IMG/VR virus record: IMGVR_UViG_3300009168_000079 | Location: 1-37,026 of that record | Source: a virus | Reading direction: 5' to 3' (one strand) | Length of the DNA stretch: 37,026 nt | Shown: positions 1-9,200 of the stretch, in pieces | How positions within the stretch are numbered: position 1 is the first letter of the stretch | Layout of the letters: each line of letters begins with the position of its first letter | Notes under the pieces: generated by a model | The model's input: the letters and a program-made list of their open reading frames with translations, nothing else | What the model was told of the DNA's origin: nothing | Database searches by the model: none | Translations under genes and position numbers: made by a program

Positions 1-121
1 CGTCGGTGTCGTCGTTGAAATACTGGCCGAGCTTGGCCCCGGTGAACCAGCCTTCGGCCATGCCGCGAAACATAATGCGAGCAGCAACAAGGCTATCAAG
101 GGCAAGCTCGGGATGAATGAC
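1..121. repeat. Terminal direct repeat, left copy (circular assembly overlap)
   Basis: These bases are identical to the last 121 bases of the window. The repeat lies wholly inside the endolysin reading frame, and joining the two copies restores a 190-codon gene. This is what a contig closed on itself by an assembler overlap looks like. A true packaged terminal repeat is possible but less likely, because it would cut a lysis gene. Confidence 0.93.
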
Positions 122-466
122 GAGATCACGATCGTCGACCAGACCCAGCGCGGCAGACGCATTGCGGTAATTCTCCTCCCACGTCAGCTGCACGTAGCCC
201 CTGCCGATGTAGGGGTAATACGATTTGCCGGTCAGGTAGGCCTGGTCGCCGTACTCGGTGACCGGCCACATCTTGGTGGCGGTCTCATGGTAGGTGGTCG
301 CCAGCATGTAGGCCAGCCACCGTTCGTCGTCCATCGGCGTGCCGCCGGCGTCGTGCTCGAACAGCGCCAGGATCACCGACTGCCCGTCGACCTGCTGCTG
401 CGTGAGCGCGCCCTCGAACAGCGTGTCGCGGACGTGGTCGAAGTAGGTGTCGCGGTCGAACCTCAT
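1..466 (-). CDS. GH19-like endolysin (5' part; gene continues at the right end of the window)
   Basis: This is the N-terminal 155 codons of a 190-residue cell-wall hydrolase; codon 156 spans the join and the C-terminus is at 36799-36905. ATG at 464-466 overlaps the stop of the DUF3309-like gene in the arrangement ATGA. The motif TTYHETA gives a likely catalytic Glu61, with a second acid at Glu71 (PVTEYG), and YIGRGYVQLTW (about 86-96) is the substrate-cleft signature shared by GH19 chitinase-like phage lysins. There is no signal peptide, so release would depend on a holin; two small membrane proteins lie directly upstream. The predicted role is cleavage of the peptidoglycan glycan strand at the end of infection. 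The family is clear from motifs; bond specificity is inferred. Confidence 0.88.
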   Translation of the reverse strand, partial: MRFDRDTYFDHVRDTLFEGALTQQQVDGQSVILALFEHDAGGTPMDDERWLAYMLATTYHETATKMWPVTEYGDQAYLTGKSYYPYIGRGYVQLTWEENYRNASAALGLVDDRDLVIHPELALDSLVAARIMFRGMAEGWFTGAKLGQYFNDDTD

Positions 467-621
467 ATCCGTCCAGCCAGCAGCAGGATCAGCACCACGA
501 TCAGCACGATGCCGAGGATGCTGACCGGGTACGGTCCCCAGTCCCGCGAGTAGGGCCACGCGGGTGCCGCGCCTATCAAGATGACGATCAAAATGATGAC
601 CAGTATCATGGTCGTCGACAT
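463..621 (-). CDS. DUF3309-like two-TM small protein, candidate holin
   Basis: This is a 52-residue protein with two hydrophobic segments (about 4-19 and 33-50) separated by a short turn containing APAWPYSRDWG. That turn and the terminal GRI match the DUF3309 family of very small alphaproteobacterial proteins of unknown function. The gene starts at ATG 621, sharing a base with the upstream stop (TGATG), and its own stop overlaps the endolysin ATG. Two TM segments, very small size and coupling to the endolysin fit a class II holin topology. That function is inferred from position only, because DUF3309 itself has no established role. The upstream one-TM protein is the alternative holin. Confidence 0.8.
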   Translation of the reverse strand: MSTTMILVIILIVILIGAAPAWPYSRDWGPYPVSILGIVLIVVLILLLAGRI

Positions 622-797
622 CAGCGTGCCTCCTTGCAGGCTTCGATCAGCGCCAGCTCACGCTCCTGCACGCGCTCGGCGTTGGCAGTCGAGATGAAAT
701 ATATCATGGCCATGGTCGCCATCTGCAGCAGCACGATCGCCAGCAGGCCGGGCGAGCCCTTGAGATCTCCAACTGCACTGGTGAGGGTGTGGATCAT
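621..797 (-). CDS. Small one-TM protein of the lysis cassette
   Basis: This 58-residue protein has a single membrane segment (about 17-36, GLLAIVLLQMATMAMIYF) and a charged C-terminal helix rich in Glu, Arg and Ala (about 40-58) with one Cys. The start is ATG at 795-797, ten bases after the tail fibre stop, with a weak GAGGA upstream. It is followed by the DUF3309-like gene with a one-base overlap. No lipobox is seen, so an o-spanin or u-spanin is not supported, and it is far shorter than usual i-spanins. Position suggests a holin or holin modulator. I do not recognise the family. Confidence 0.75.
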   Translation of the reverse strand: MIHTLTSAVGDLKGSPGLLAIVLLQMATMAMIYFISTANAERVQERELALIEACKEAR

Positions 798-806
798 GGC
801 AGATCG

Positions 807-3428
807 TCACATCCTCGAGCTACCGATGAGATTTACGCTGTAGAAAAAAGCACCATTGACCGTGGCATTGGCGGTGCGCGCTTCCCGGAAGCCTTCCAAC
901 GTGCCGAGTAACGTCCCGACCGTCGCGGGAAATCCACTTTGGTTCCCCGCAGTAGCAATGACAGTCGGTGTTGATCTCTTAGCTACCTTCCAGTAACCCC
1001 AAATATAGTACAGCACGCCCGTTGTAACCATGCCGGAAAAGTGGTTTGCATAGACGCCGCCAGTACCAACAAGCTCGTAGTACCGCTGGCAGGCGCGCAG
1101 TTCCTCGGCCTCGTCGGGCATCTGCCACGGCGGCGCAAGCCCAGTGTTGTCGGGGTCGAGGTAGAGACCGACATCGAACAAATCGAAAAAGACACCAGTG
1201 GCAGCCAGACCGTTGGTGTTGGACGCTGTCCGGTAGAACAAGCCCGACTGCCAGCCCGCGACACCATTGGCTGCACCCGACGCCAGCACGAATTGCAGGA
1301 TAATCCCAGCGCTGTTGTCGGTCGCCCACGTTCCGGTCACGTCGCCGGGGATGACCAGCGTGTACATCGCTTCCGTCATGGCCACAGCGACCGTGAAGTT
1401 GGCGACGTAGCTGCGGTTGCTTGCAGCGTTGCCGATCCGCACCGAATAAGTACCAGCCGGACCAAGGAACCCAAAGCGCAGGACGGCCTGCCGTGCGGAG
1501 GCCGCTCCCCATTTGAAGTCGGCAACCCTGATGCCTTCCAAAACGGTCTTGATGAACCAGATATCGCCCGCCGCAAGAGAGGTATCGGCGGTGGTGATTG
1601 CGGCGCGGATGCGGTTGACCGAGCCATTGGGTGTGATCGCCTGAACGCGCTGCGCATAAGTCACGCCAGCCGTGGACACTCCCATCTGGAACTGGTCCAC
1701 CGGCCAGAAGTCATTGGCACCCGACGACGTGTTGCCGTTCTCCTGACTGATCTGCATCGCGCCGTTGACGATGCGGTTGCGCGCCTCGGCAGTCTTTGGT
1801 GCCTTGAGCGCTAGGTCGTCGGTTGTCGCGAGATGCTTCCATGCACCCCACGTCCCGCTGAACCGGCCCCGATACCAGATGCCGGCGGCGATGCTGGCGC
1901 TCACTGAATAGGGGTAGGCGATCTGCGTGATGTTGGTGGCGCTGAACAGCAGCGTCTGGCAGTAGTAATACTGGGTGGCGTCGGGGGCGTTGGCGTTGCC
2001 GGGGCCAAGTATCTTCGGGTGCCAGCCCGCTACCGCCGGGATGGTGTCCCAGTCGATGGTGTCCACACCGGCAGTGACATTGGGGACAACAGGCGTTGCG
2101 CCAGTAACCAGCTTAACGAACTCCGTTGTGGCCGCGCTAGTATCGTTGTCGGTGACGGGCTGCGTCGGGAACGTCACGGCTCCAGACGCCGACAAGTCGG
2201 TGAAGGCCCCGGTGTTGGGCGTCGTCGCCCCGATCTTGCCCTGCACCCCGGTGCCGGTGATGGCTGCGCCGACGGTGTTGTTGGCGACGAGGTTGAGGGT
2301 GGATGCTGTGACGCTGATGCCGTAACCGGCGGTGTGCAGTTGAAGATGCCGCGTCAGCGTAGTGGGCGTGGCGGCGGTTGCCGCACCGAACGTCATGCCG
2401 ACCGAACCCAGCACGCCGGTCATGGTGTCGCCGGCCTTGGCGACCTTCTCGGTGTCGAGCTCCTGTATCGCCGCCTGCACGTCGGTGGCTGCGACGTTGC
2501 CGGCGGGCGCGAACGTGGTGCCCGATGCGGTGCCGCCGCCGCCGCCGCCGGGCGGCACTGCCCAAGTCTTGTCGCCGCGCAGGAAGTTGGAGGTGGTGCC
2601 GCCAGCTGGCAGCGATGGTTCCTTGGCGGCGAGGTCGGCGACCAGATTGGTCACGTCGGCCTGTGCGTGGGTGTGCGTGGCATTGGCCTTCAATGCCATG
2701 TTGGCCTGCACGAACGCCGTGGTCGCGGCCTTGGTGCTGCTGTCCGCCGTGGCCTGCGTCGGCGCGGTGAGGCTGGTGGTGAACGCACCGCTGGCCAGCG
2801 TCAGCAATCCCGCCGCCGTCAGCGTCATGATGTCGGCGCCGGCCTGGCTGTCGGCGTTGACCAGCGGCACGTTGAGCCAGCGGAAGCCGCCGACCAGATC
2901 GCCCATGAACACAGCGCCGGCCTTGCCACGCGTCCTGAACGTATTGCCCGCGGTGCCGTGCTCGGCGTTGAACGCCACGAACGGTTGTCCGGTCGTCGCC
3001 CACGCGCCGATCGTGCTGCCGAAGCCTGCGGTATTGGAGTGGCCGAACTCGTAGCTGTTGCCGGCGAACCGTGCCTGCACGGCGGCGTTCGACTGCCCCG
3101 CGCCCTTGACGGACAGCGGGCCGGTCATGGCGTCGCCGGTCACGTTGACATAGCGCAGATCGGCATCCGCCTGCGTCAGCTCGCCGGCAGGACCAGGCGG
3201 GCCTGCAGGACCGGGCACCGTCGAGGCGGCGCCGGTGGGTCCGGGCGGGCCGGGATCACCCTGTTCCCCCTGCGCTCCCTGCGGACCCATCGGTCCGGGC
3301 GGACCCTCTATCCCGAACGGCACCGGCACCTTGCGCCAGGCGCCGTTGTCGTAGACGTAGACCTGCCCGCTCGGCGACGACCAGCGCTGGTTCTCGAACG
3401 GATTGGCCGGGAAGTCATACGTCGTCAT
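807..3428 (-). CDS. Tail fibre protein with collagen-like segment and fibre-tip domain
   Basis: This is an 873-residue fibre. Residues 1-38 form a short module ([10 protein letters not shown] ... [11 protein letters not shown]) that is paralogous to the start of the upstream 81-residue gene. Residues about 39-83 are collagen-like Gly-X-Y repeats rich in GPP and GPxG. A long low-complexity stalk follows, with repeated TxxFVxxxM-type helices, a LxxKE linker and a poly-Gly hinge (about 294-299). The C-terminal third begins with [15 protein letters not shown] and contains LRACQRYYE, the signature of a widespread phage fibre-tip domain thought to bind surface glycans. The gene starts at ATG 3428, overlapping the 81-residue gene by 14 bases. 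It is probably a receptor-binding or side fibre working alongside the tailspike at 3670-6201. Confidence 0.88.
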   Translation of the reverse strand: MTTYDFPANPFENQRWSSPSGQVYVYDNGAWRKVPVPFGIEGPPGPMGPQGAQGEQGDPGPPGPTGAASTVPGPAGPPGPAGELTQADADLRYVNVTGDAMTGPLSVKGAGQSNAAVQARFAGNSYEFGHSNTAGFGSTIGAWATTGQPFVAFNAEHGTAGNTFRTRGKAGAVFMGDLVGGFRWLNVPLVNADSQAGADIMTLTAAGLLTLASGAFTTSLTAPTQATADSSTKAATTAFVQANMALKANATHTHAQADVTNLVADLAAKEPSLPAGGTTSNFLRGDKTWAVPPGGGGGGTASGTTFAPAGNVAATDVQAAIQELDTEKVAKAGDTMTGVLGSVGMTFGAATAATPTTLTRHLQLHTAGYGISVTASTLNLVANNTVGAAITGTGVQGKIGATTPNTGAFTDLSASGAVTFPTQPVTDNDTSAATTEFVKLVTGATPVVPNVTAGVDTIDWDTIPAVAGWHPKILGPGNANAPDATQYYYCQTLLFSATNITQIAYPYSVSASIAAGIWYRGRFSGTWGAWKHLATTDDLALKAPKTAEARNRIVNGAMQISQENGNTSSGANDFWPVDQFQMGVSTAGVTYAQRVQAITPNGSVNRIRAAITTADTSLAAGDIWFIKTVLEGIRVADFKWGAASARQAVLRFGFLGPAGTYSVRIGNAASNRSYVANFTVAVAMTEAMYTLVIPGDVTGTWATDNSAGIILQFVLASGAANGVAGWQSGLFYRTASNTNGLAATGVFFDLFDVGLYLDPDNTGLAPPWQMPDEAEELRACQRYYELVGTGGVYANHFSGMVTTGVLYYIWGYWKVAKRSTPTVIATAGNQSGFPATVGTLLGTLEGFREARTANATVNGAFFYSVNLIGSSRM

Positions 3429-3660
3429 GAGACTTCACCCGCTCCACCTCGGCGGCGAGCTCGGCCAGCAGCTGGTTGATGCGGCTCGGTGGCGCCGTCT
3501 CCTCGACCGGCGGCGGCGTCAGCTGCGGCGGCATCAGCTTGACCATGGTCGAGACAGGGGCCTCGCGCAGCGTCCGCCATGCGCCGGCCGAATACATGTA
3601 GCCCGGGCCTTCGATGAAGATCTGGCCCTCGAAGGGATGCGACGGGAAGTCGAAAGCCAT
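3415..3660 (-). CDS. Short tail protein with the same N-terminal module as the tail fibre
   Basis: This 81-residue protein begins DFPSHPFEGQIF ... GYMYSAGAWRTL, clearly related to the first 35 residues of the downstream fibre ([12 protein letters not shown] ... [11 protein letters not shown]). The remainder is a Pro-rich linker followed by a short amphipathic helix (INQLLAELAAEVERV). The start has a strong GGAGGA ribosome site eight bases upstream, and the gene follows the tailspike stop directly. It is probably a tail or fibre-associated structural protein, or an adaptor sharing the fibre's attachment fold. The helical C-terminus could be a trimerisation or docking element. Function is inferred from context. 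Confidence 0.75.
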   Translation of the reverse strand: MAFDFPSHPFEGQIFIEGPGYMYSAGAWRTLREAPVSTMVKLMPPQLTPPPVEETAPPSRINQLLAELAAEVERVKSHDDV

Positions 3661-3669
3661 TGCTTCCTC

Positions 3670-6201
3670 CTACAGGAACAGCAGGCGGAACTCGCCATTG
3701 ACAAGGCTCAGCGCCGCACCGCTGTTCTGGAACACGACGACCGTCAGCTGGTCGCCCGGCGTGACCGGGAACTCCGCGACCCCGTGCTGCTGCACGTTGC
3801 CACTCGGATTGTCGACGGCCGCCATGGCGTGCTTGGCTCCTGTCTCGGCGCCGTTCAGCATGACCCGCATCATGCGGGTGCCGGTCGCATTCTGGTTCCA
3901 TGTGATACGGCAGAATATCCGCACCCCGGTCGCCCATACCGGCACCGTCACGGCGGTGCCCGCGGTGGAGAATACCTGGTCGGGATCGCGCGCCTCGGAC
4001 CAGTTCAGCGTGTGCAGCACCCCGCTGGCGATGGACACCGAACCGACTGTCAGCAGCGCCCACTTCTGGGTGATCCACCAGTTGGTCGACAGCGTCAGGT
4101 GGTATCGCGCCTCGGTCGGCAAAGGGAAGAACAGGTCGCCGGCCTCGACCACGCCGATGCGGTTGGCGCCGGCCAGCAGCAGCACCGCGCGCGCCCCGTT
4201 GTAGTAGCTGTTCGGGCCGACCACGCACTCGAGCGAGGTGTCCTCGGCGACGAAGCCGATGTAGGTGGACGTCGTGTCGGCCGCCACGAAGTGGTTGTTG
4301 TGGACGCGCACGCCGCGGGTTCCCCTGCCGACCCTGACGCCGGTGACGTTGGCCCCGGTGACGAAGCTGCGCATGTCGTTGTCATGGATCGCGCCGACGC
4401 TGCCGCCGTACAGCTCGATGAACTGGAAGAACTGCTCCGTGGAGTCGGGATTCTGGAACAGGTTGCAGTCGCCGACGAACAGCTCGGTGAAGATGTCGGC
4501 GTAGACCGTGCCGTGATAGCAGTTGGCGTGGCAGTGGATCATGCCGATCTGCATGCCGATGTCGGTCGAGCGCCCCTCGGCCCACACCGCATGGCCGACA
4601 TTGAGGAAGGTCATGTTGGAAAAGCTGATGCCCTCGACCGTGTCCCAGTAGGTGGCGACCATGCGGTTGTAGTAGCCGAACTCCGCGCCTGTGCAGCGCA
4701 GGTCGGATGACGTCATCTTGCCCGTCAAAAAAATTCCGATGTCGCAGATGGTGTTGTCGGTGGGGATGTTGGGGATCTGGTTGGCCCCGACGCCGAAGAT
4801 GTAGCCGTTGATCTGCGACGCCTGCCAGCCGGACAGCCAGATGGCGTTGCGGAATCCGCAGTTGCCGTTGACGCCGCGGATGACGGCGCCGGCCTCCATC
4901 AGGAACGACGGGAACTGGCGGCCGACGACGAAGCCGGAATCGTACCAGCCGAGCGCGAAGGCGCGGCCCTGGTTGCGCTGCGTCGTCAGGATCTGAACGC
5001 CGGTGCCGACGATCACCCGCGAGAAGGCGGGCAGCGTGCCGACAGTCGGGTTGATGCGATAGCACTTGACGTCGACGGTCTGGCCGGCGGTCGCGGCGGT
5101 GTTGAAGATGATGGTCAGCGTCGATACGTTGTGCGCCGCCCTGTAGGTTCGGGGATCCTTGAAGACGCCATTGACGTAAACCTCGATGAAGCTCGAGGTG
5201 TACGGGTCGGAATGGGCGAACGAGACCTGGCTGGCCACGGCGACGAAGCTGTAGGTGAGCAGGTCGATCTGGCAGCCCTGGAACAGATTGCCGGTGCCGG
5301 TGTAGGTGATGATGCCGTTGCCGGCCAGGTGCATGCCGCCCTGCGGCACCGTGATGGTGCTGGTGATCTTGATGTTCAGCCCGTCGATCCACACCACGCG
5401 GCCGTCGGCGGCGTCGAGCATGGTCTGGAACTCGGCGGTGTCGTCGGCGACGCCGTCGCCCGTCACGTCGTACCATTTCGGGTTGATCAGGTGGCTGACG
5501 TCGGGCGTGCCGCCACTGCCGGCCGAGACCTCGACCCACTGGCCGCTGTCGACGTCGACATAGAACATGTGCAGCGCACCGGTGTCGCTCTCCCACCACA
5601 GATCGCCGTCCTGCCACGGCTGCGGTGGCGGCCCGTCGCCGGTCCAGTGCTGGTTGGTATTGCCGACGCCGTCGCCGACGCCACCGCCGCCCCCGCCCGC
5701 CGGGTACATGGTCGGCTGCCCGTCATTGTCGAAGCCGAGCACCTTGCCGGCGCGTCCCGCCCGGTTGGGGATCCTGTTGAGCGGATGCACGAAGTCGTTG
5801 ACCGCCATGCCAAGCGTGCGCTCCTGCACGTTGATCTCGGTCTGCTGGATCATGGCGGCCTGGTTGTCGAAGGTGTCGTTGAGCGTGGCGACCGGGAACA
5901 CGCCGGAGGTCGGCAGGTCGGAGGTGCGCGCGATCGGCATGTCGCGGAAGATGATGACATGGTCGTTGACCGTGCGGCCGGGCGCACCGAAGGTGATCGA
6001 GCCGCCGGCGCTGGTGCCGACGCCCGTCGTCGAATAGTGCATGCTGTCGAGCGGCGGCGCGTCGAACACGCACAGCACCTCGTTGACGTAGACCTTGAGA
6101 TGCGTGTCCGCGGTCCACGCGAACGGAACCGTGAACACGGTCTGTCCCTGCGTTGCCACATGGTGGACCCGCGGGCTGACATCATTGACGACGATGCTCA
6201 T
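3670..6201 (-). CDS. Tailspike: T7-type fibre N-terminus plus right-handed beta-helix
   Basis: This 843-residue protein starts with a T7 gp17-like attachment domain (about 5-90; VFTVPFAWTADTHLKVYVN is diagnostic) and a short coiled segment (about 105-135). A Gly-rich hinge (169-174) and a WQDGDLWWESDTGALHMFYV domain (about 196-226) follow. The pectate-lyase-type entry motif DVTGDGVADDTAEFQ (about 245-259) opens a long parallel beta-helix. A second copy-like segment resembling the N-terminal fold is embedded at about 316-383 (FIEVYVNGVFKDP). Such spikes usually bind and often degrade capsular or O-antigen polysaccharide; no catalytic residues can be assigned here. ATG at 6201 overlaps the preceding stop (ATGA). 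Confidence 0.88.
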   Translation of the reverse strand: MSIVVNDVSPRVHHVATQGQTVFTVPFAWTADTHLKVYVNEVLCVFDAPPLDSMHYSTTGVGTSAGGSITFGAPGRTVNDHVIIFRDMPIARTSDLPTSGVFPVATLNDTFDNQAAMIQQTEINVQERTLGMAVNDFVHPLNRIPNRAGRAGKVLGFDNDGQPTMYPAGGGGGGVGDGVGNTNQHWTGDGPPPQPWQDGDLWWESDTGALHMFYVDVDSGQWVEVSAGSGGTPDVSHLINPKWYDVTGDGVADDTAEFQTMLDAADGRVVWIDGLNIKITSTITVPQGGMHLAGNGIITYTGTGNLFQGCQIDLLTYSFVAVASQVSFAHSDPYTSSFIEVYVNGVFKDPRTYRAAHNVSTLTIIFNTAATAGQTVDVKCYRINPTVGTLPAFSRVIVGTGVQILTTQRNQGRAFALGWYDSGFVVGRQFPSFLMEAGAVIRGVNGNCGFRNAIWLSGWQASQINGYIFGVGANQIPNIPTDNTICDIGIFLTGKMTSSDLRCTGAEFGYYNRMVATYWDTVEGISFSNMTFLNVGHAVWAEGRSTDIGMQIGMIHCHANCYHGTVYADIFTELFVGDCNLFQNPDSTEQFFQFIELYGGSVGAIHDNDMRSFVTGANVTGVRVGRGTRGVRVHNNHFVAADTTSTYIGFVAEDTSLECVVGPNSYYNGARAVLLLAGANRIGVVEAGDLFFPLPTEARYHLTLSTNWWITQKWALLTVGSVSIASGVLHTLNWSEARDPDQVFSTAGTAVTVPVWATGVRIFCRITWNQNATGTRMMRVMLNGAETGAKHAMAAVDNPSGNVQQHGVAEFPVTPGDQLTVVVFQNSGAALSLVNGEFRLLFL

Positions 6202-9200
6202 TTCTTGGTCCCTTCAAAAGCGCCACCGGCTCCATTGGCCATCTCCCGGAAGATGCGCTCCCACCATACGACATTGTTGTAGGGGATGGCCTTGCGAATG
6301 AGCTGCGCGCGTTCGGTCGCCGTCACCGACGAATCCCAGAAGGCGCGCGAGATATCGTAGAAATAGCCGGGCGCCACGCCGAACGCGCTGGCGACGCCCT
6401 GGTCCACCCGCTTTTTGTCGAAGTCGGTCTTGATGCCGGCCAGCGGGCGCAGGCCGAACTTGCCGCTCGAGGCGCGCTCGATCTGGGTGTTGAGCCCGGA
6501 GAACCAGAAGCCGCCGATGCCGGATGCATCGAAGCCGTCGGCGATCATCTCGTCGTAGCCCTTGTTCATCCAGACCTTGCTGTCGGTCCTGAACCATTCG
6601 GCGAACATGCCCATCAGCAGCGCATAGAACATGCCGAGCACCAGCGTGTGGTCGCGGCCCTGCAGCCCGGAGATCAGCATCGCGTTGTGGGCGCCCATGC
6701 CGTAGGACAGGAACTGCATCGGGATGGTCATGATGTCGGATTCGAAGACCTTCTTGCCCTTGTGTGTCCACACGCCGTTGAAGATGGTCGAGCGGTCGCC
6801 GACCGATGGCGTCACGATGGTGCGCCGCATCTCGGCGTGGATGCCGTTGAGCAGGATCTCGCGCGCGCGGCGGCCGTTGGCCTTGCTGCCCCAGCCGTCG
6901 ACCGCGGGCAGGATTAGGCTGCCGCCCTGGTAGCGCTCGATCGGCATCTCGCTGAGCAGCATGGCGTCGCGCACGTTGATGCCCATGGCGTTGAGCTTGA
7001 GCACCATCTTCGGGTCGGGGATCCCGCCCGCCCGCAGCGCCTCACCGACGGCGATCGCCTGGCTCATCACCGAGTGCTGCGCCGCCAGACCGGAGATGGT
7101 CTTCTGCCACGTCGTCAGGCTGGTCAGTCCGGAGATCTTGTAGAGATTGGGGACCTGGTCGTTGATCAAATTCTCCAGCCACGTCCCGCCGAGCGTCGGT
7201 TCGCCGTCCTGAATGGTCACGGCCTGGATGTGCATCTGTTTGGAGGCAAGGTCGAACAGCTCGCCGGTCAGTTCGTTGAGCTCGGTGTTGCCGCGCAGCG
7301 ATTCGAGGTCGCCGATGTACTTCTGCAGGATGACGTTGAACTGGGTGCCGTAGCCGTTGACCATGCCGGGCCGCAGGATTTCCGGGACCGACGCGAACGC
7401 CACCTTGCCCATCACGCCGAACGTCGACAGCGATTGCAGCAGGCGGCCGATGCGGTTGTCCACCCGTTGCGGATCGACGGTACGCAGGGTACCGGCGACA
7501 GTGTCGTAGGCCAGCTGCTGCTCGGCCTGGATCTCGTTGATCCACTGGATGATGCCGGGCTTGTCGGCGTCGGCGGCCGGCTCCCAGTAGGTGGCCATCA
7601 AATATTCGCGCTGCTCGGCGAAGGCCTGCCTGATGCCGCCGGGCCCGAACATCTTGGCCGATTCGACGATGACGCCGGCCCGCTTGGAATAGTGCTCGGC
7701 GATCGCCGTGACGCGCTTGTCGATGAAGTCGGACACCTTGATGGTGCCGAACTCTGGATCCTCGATCGACCACGAGTTGGGGATGTTGAGGGTGCGCTGG
7801 CGCAGCGGGCTCATGCCGAGCGTGGCGGTGCCGGCAATCTCGGTGCTGTCGTTGAGGATGTTGTCGATCGCCAGCTCGGCGCGCTGGCGGGCGCCGTCGG
7901 GATTGTCGCGTTCGAACCATTTGGTGAACAGGCGGGTCAGCTGCTCGCGCTCGGTGGCGCCCTTGGACTTGTCCCACACCCGGTGGAACCACGGCTCCGG
8001 CTTGCCATTGGCGTCGAGGAACTGGTGCGGCGTCTCGGTCACGGTCTTGAGGTCGGCCTGGGTCTTTGCCAAGTACTCCTGCGCCTCGAGCAGTGCGCCC
8101 GCCCGCTCGTCGAAGATGCGCTTCTGCTCCGGCGACATCGCGCGCACCCGCTGGTCCATCGCGTCGGCGACGTTGACGAACTGCGGCGCCGGTCCCTCCA
8201 TCGCCTTGACACCTGGCGCCAGCTCGCCGGTCAACAGCGGCTGCTGCATCTCGGTGTAGCGGGAGATCACGTCGAACAACTGCTCGATCTGCAGTTGGTC
8301 GGCGCGGGTCGGGACTTCCTTGCCGGTCAGTCGCAGGTACAGGTCGACAATCTCGTCCCACAATGTCTGGATCGCGCCGCGCGGACGGCGCGCCGGGGTC
8401 GCCTGCAGGAACGCCTTGAACTGCGGCTGCGTCGTCGCATAGGTCAGGAACTCGTGGATGTCGTCCTTGGCCAGCTTGAGCCGGAAGTCGACTTCCTGCC
8501 GGCCAGCCAGGTCCATGCCGGCGACCAGCCGCTCGCGATCGCGCTCGGCCAGTGTGAAGAACTCGTCACGCAGTCCCTCGAGCTCGTCGAGCATCGCCGA
8601 GTAGGGCGTGGTGCGGCCGAGCCTCTTGTCGAGAATGCCCTGCTCGATACGCCGGTTGGTGGCGGCGTGCACCGCTTCGTGAGTGATGACGACCGGATTG
8701 GCGCCCGACATGTCGCCGATCTGGCCGCGGATCCTTGTCACGTTCTCGACCGGATCGAAGGTGCCGAGTGCGCCCCGCGCCAGCATGCCGTCCTCGGCAC
8801 CTATGGCGATCGCCGCATCCATGGTCGCTTCGTCGACGACATGTAGCGGGATGTCCTTGACGTCCTCGAAGATCCTGCCGATCAGCTCATTGTAGGCGGT
8901 GCCGAACTCCCCGGTGTTGTCGCGGATGTAGCTGAGCACCTCGCCCAGCGACTTGAACCCGGCGATCTGCGGATCGAACGAGAACGGGTCTATGTCCATC
9001 ACCGAAGCAGCCATCGGCTTCGGCTGGAACAGCCCCATCTCCTTGGCTATGTTGGAGATGACGGTCTTGGTCAGCGCCGCATGCGCTGCGATCTCCTCCG
9101 GCGTGGCGGTGCCGTCGTTGACCAGCTTGGCCAGCCGGTTCCATTCCGCCTCCTGCTCGGCAGCGGCGCGCACACCCGCCTCGAGGGAGGCGGGGGCAGG

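Noticed and set aside
1-121. A genuine packaged direct terminal repeat
   Set aside because: The exact repeat is short and lies inside the endolysin coding sequence. A circular assembly overlap explains it with fewer assumptions. Read data could change this.
113-843. Plus-strand open frames over the lysis cassette
   Set aside because: They are antisense to the endolysin and two small membrane proteins, which have matching motifs and coupled starts.
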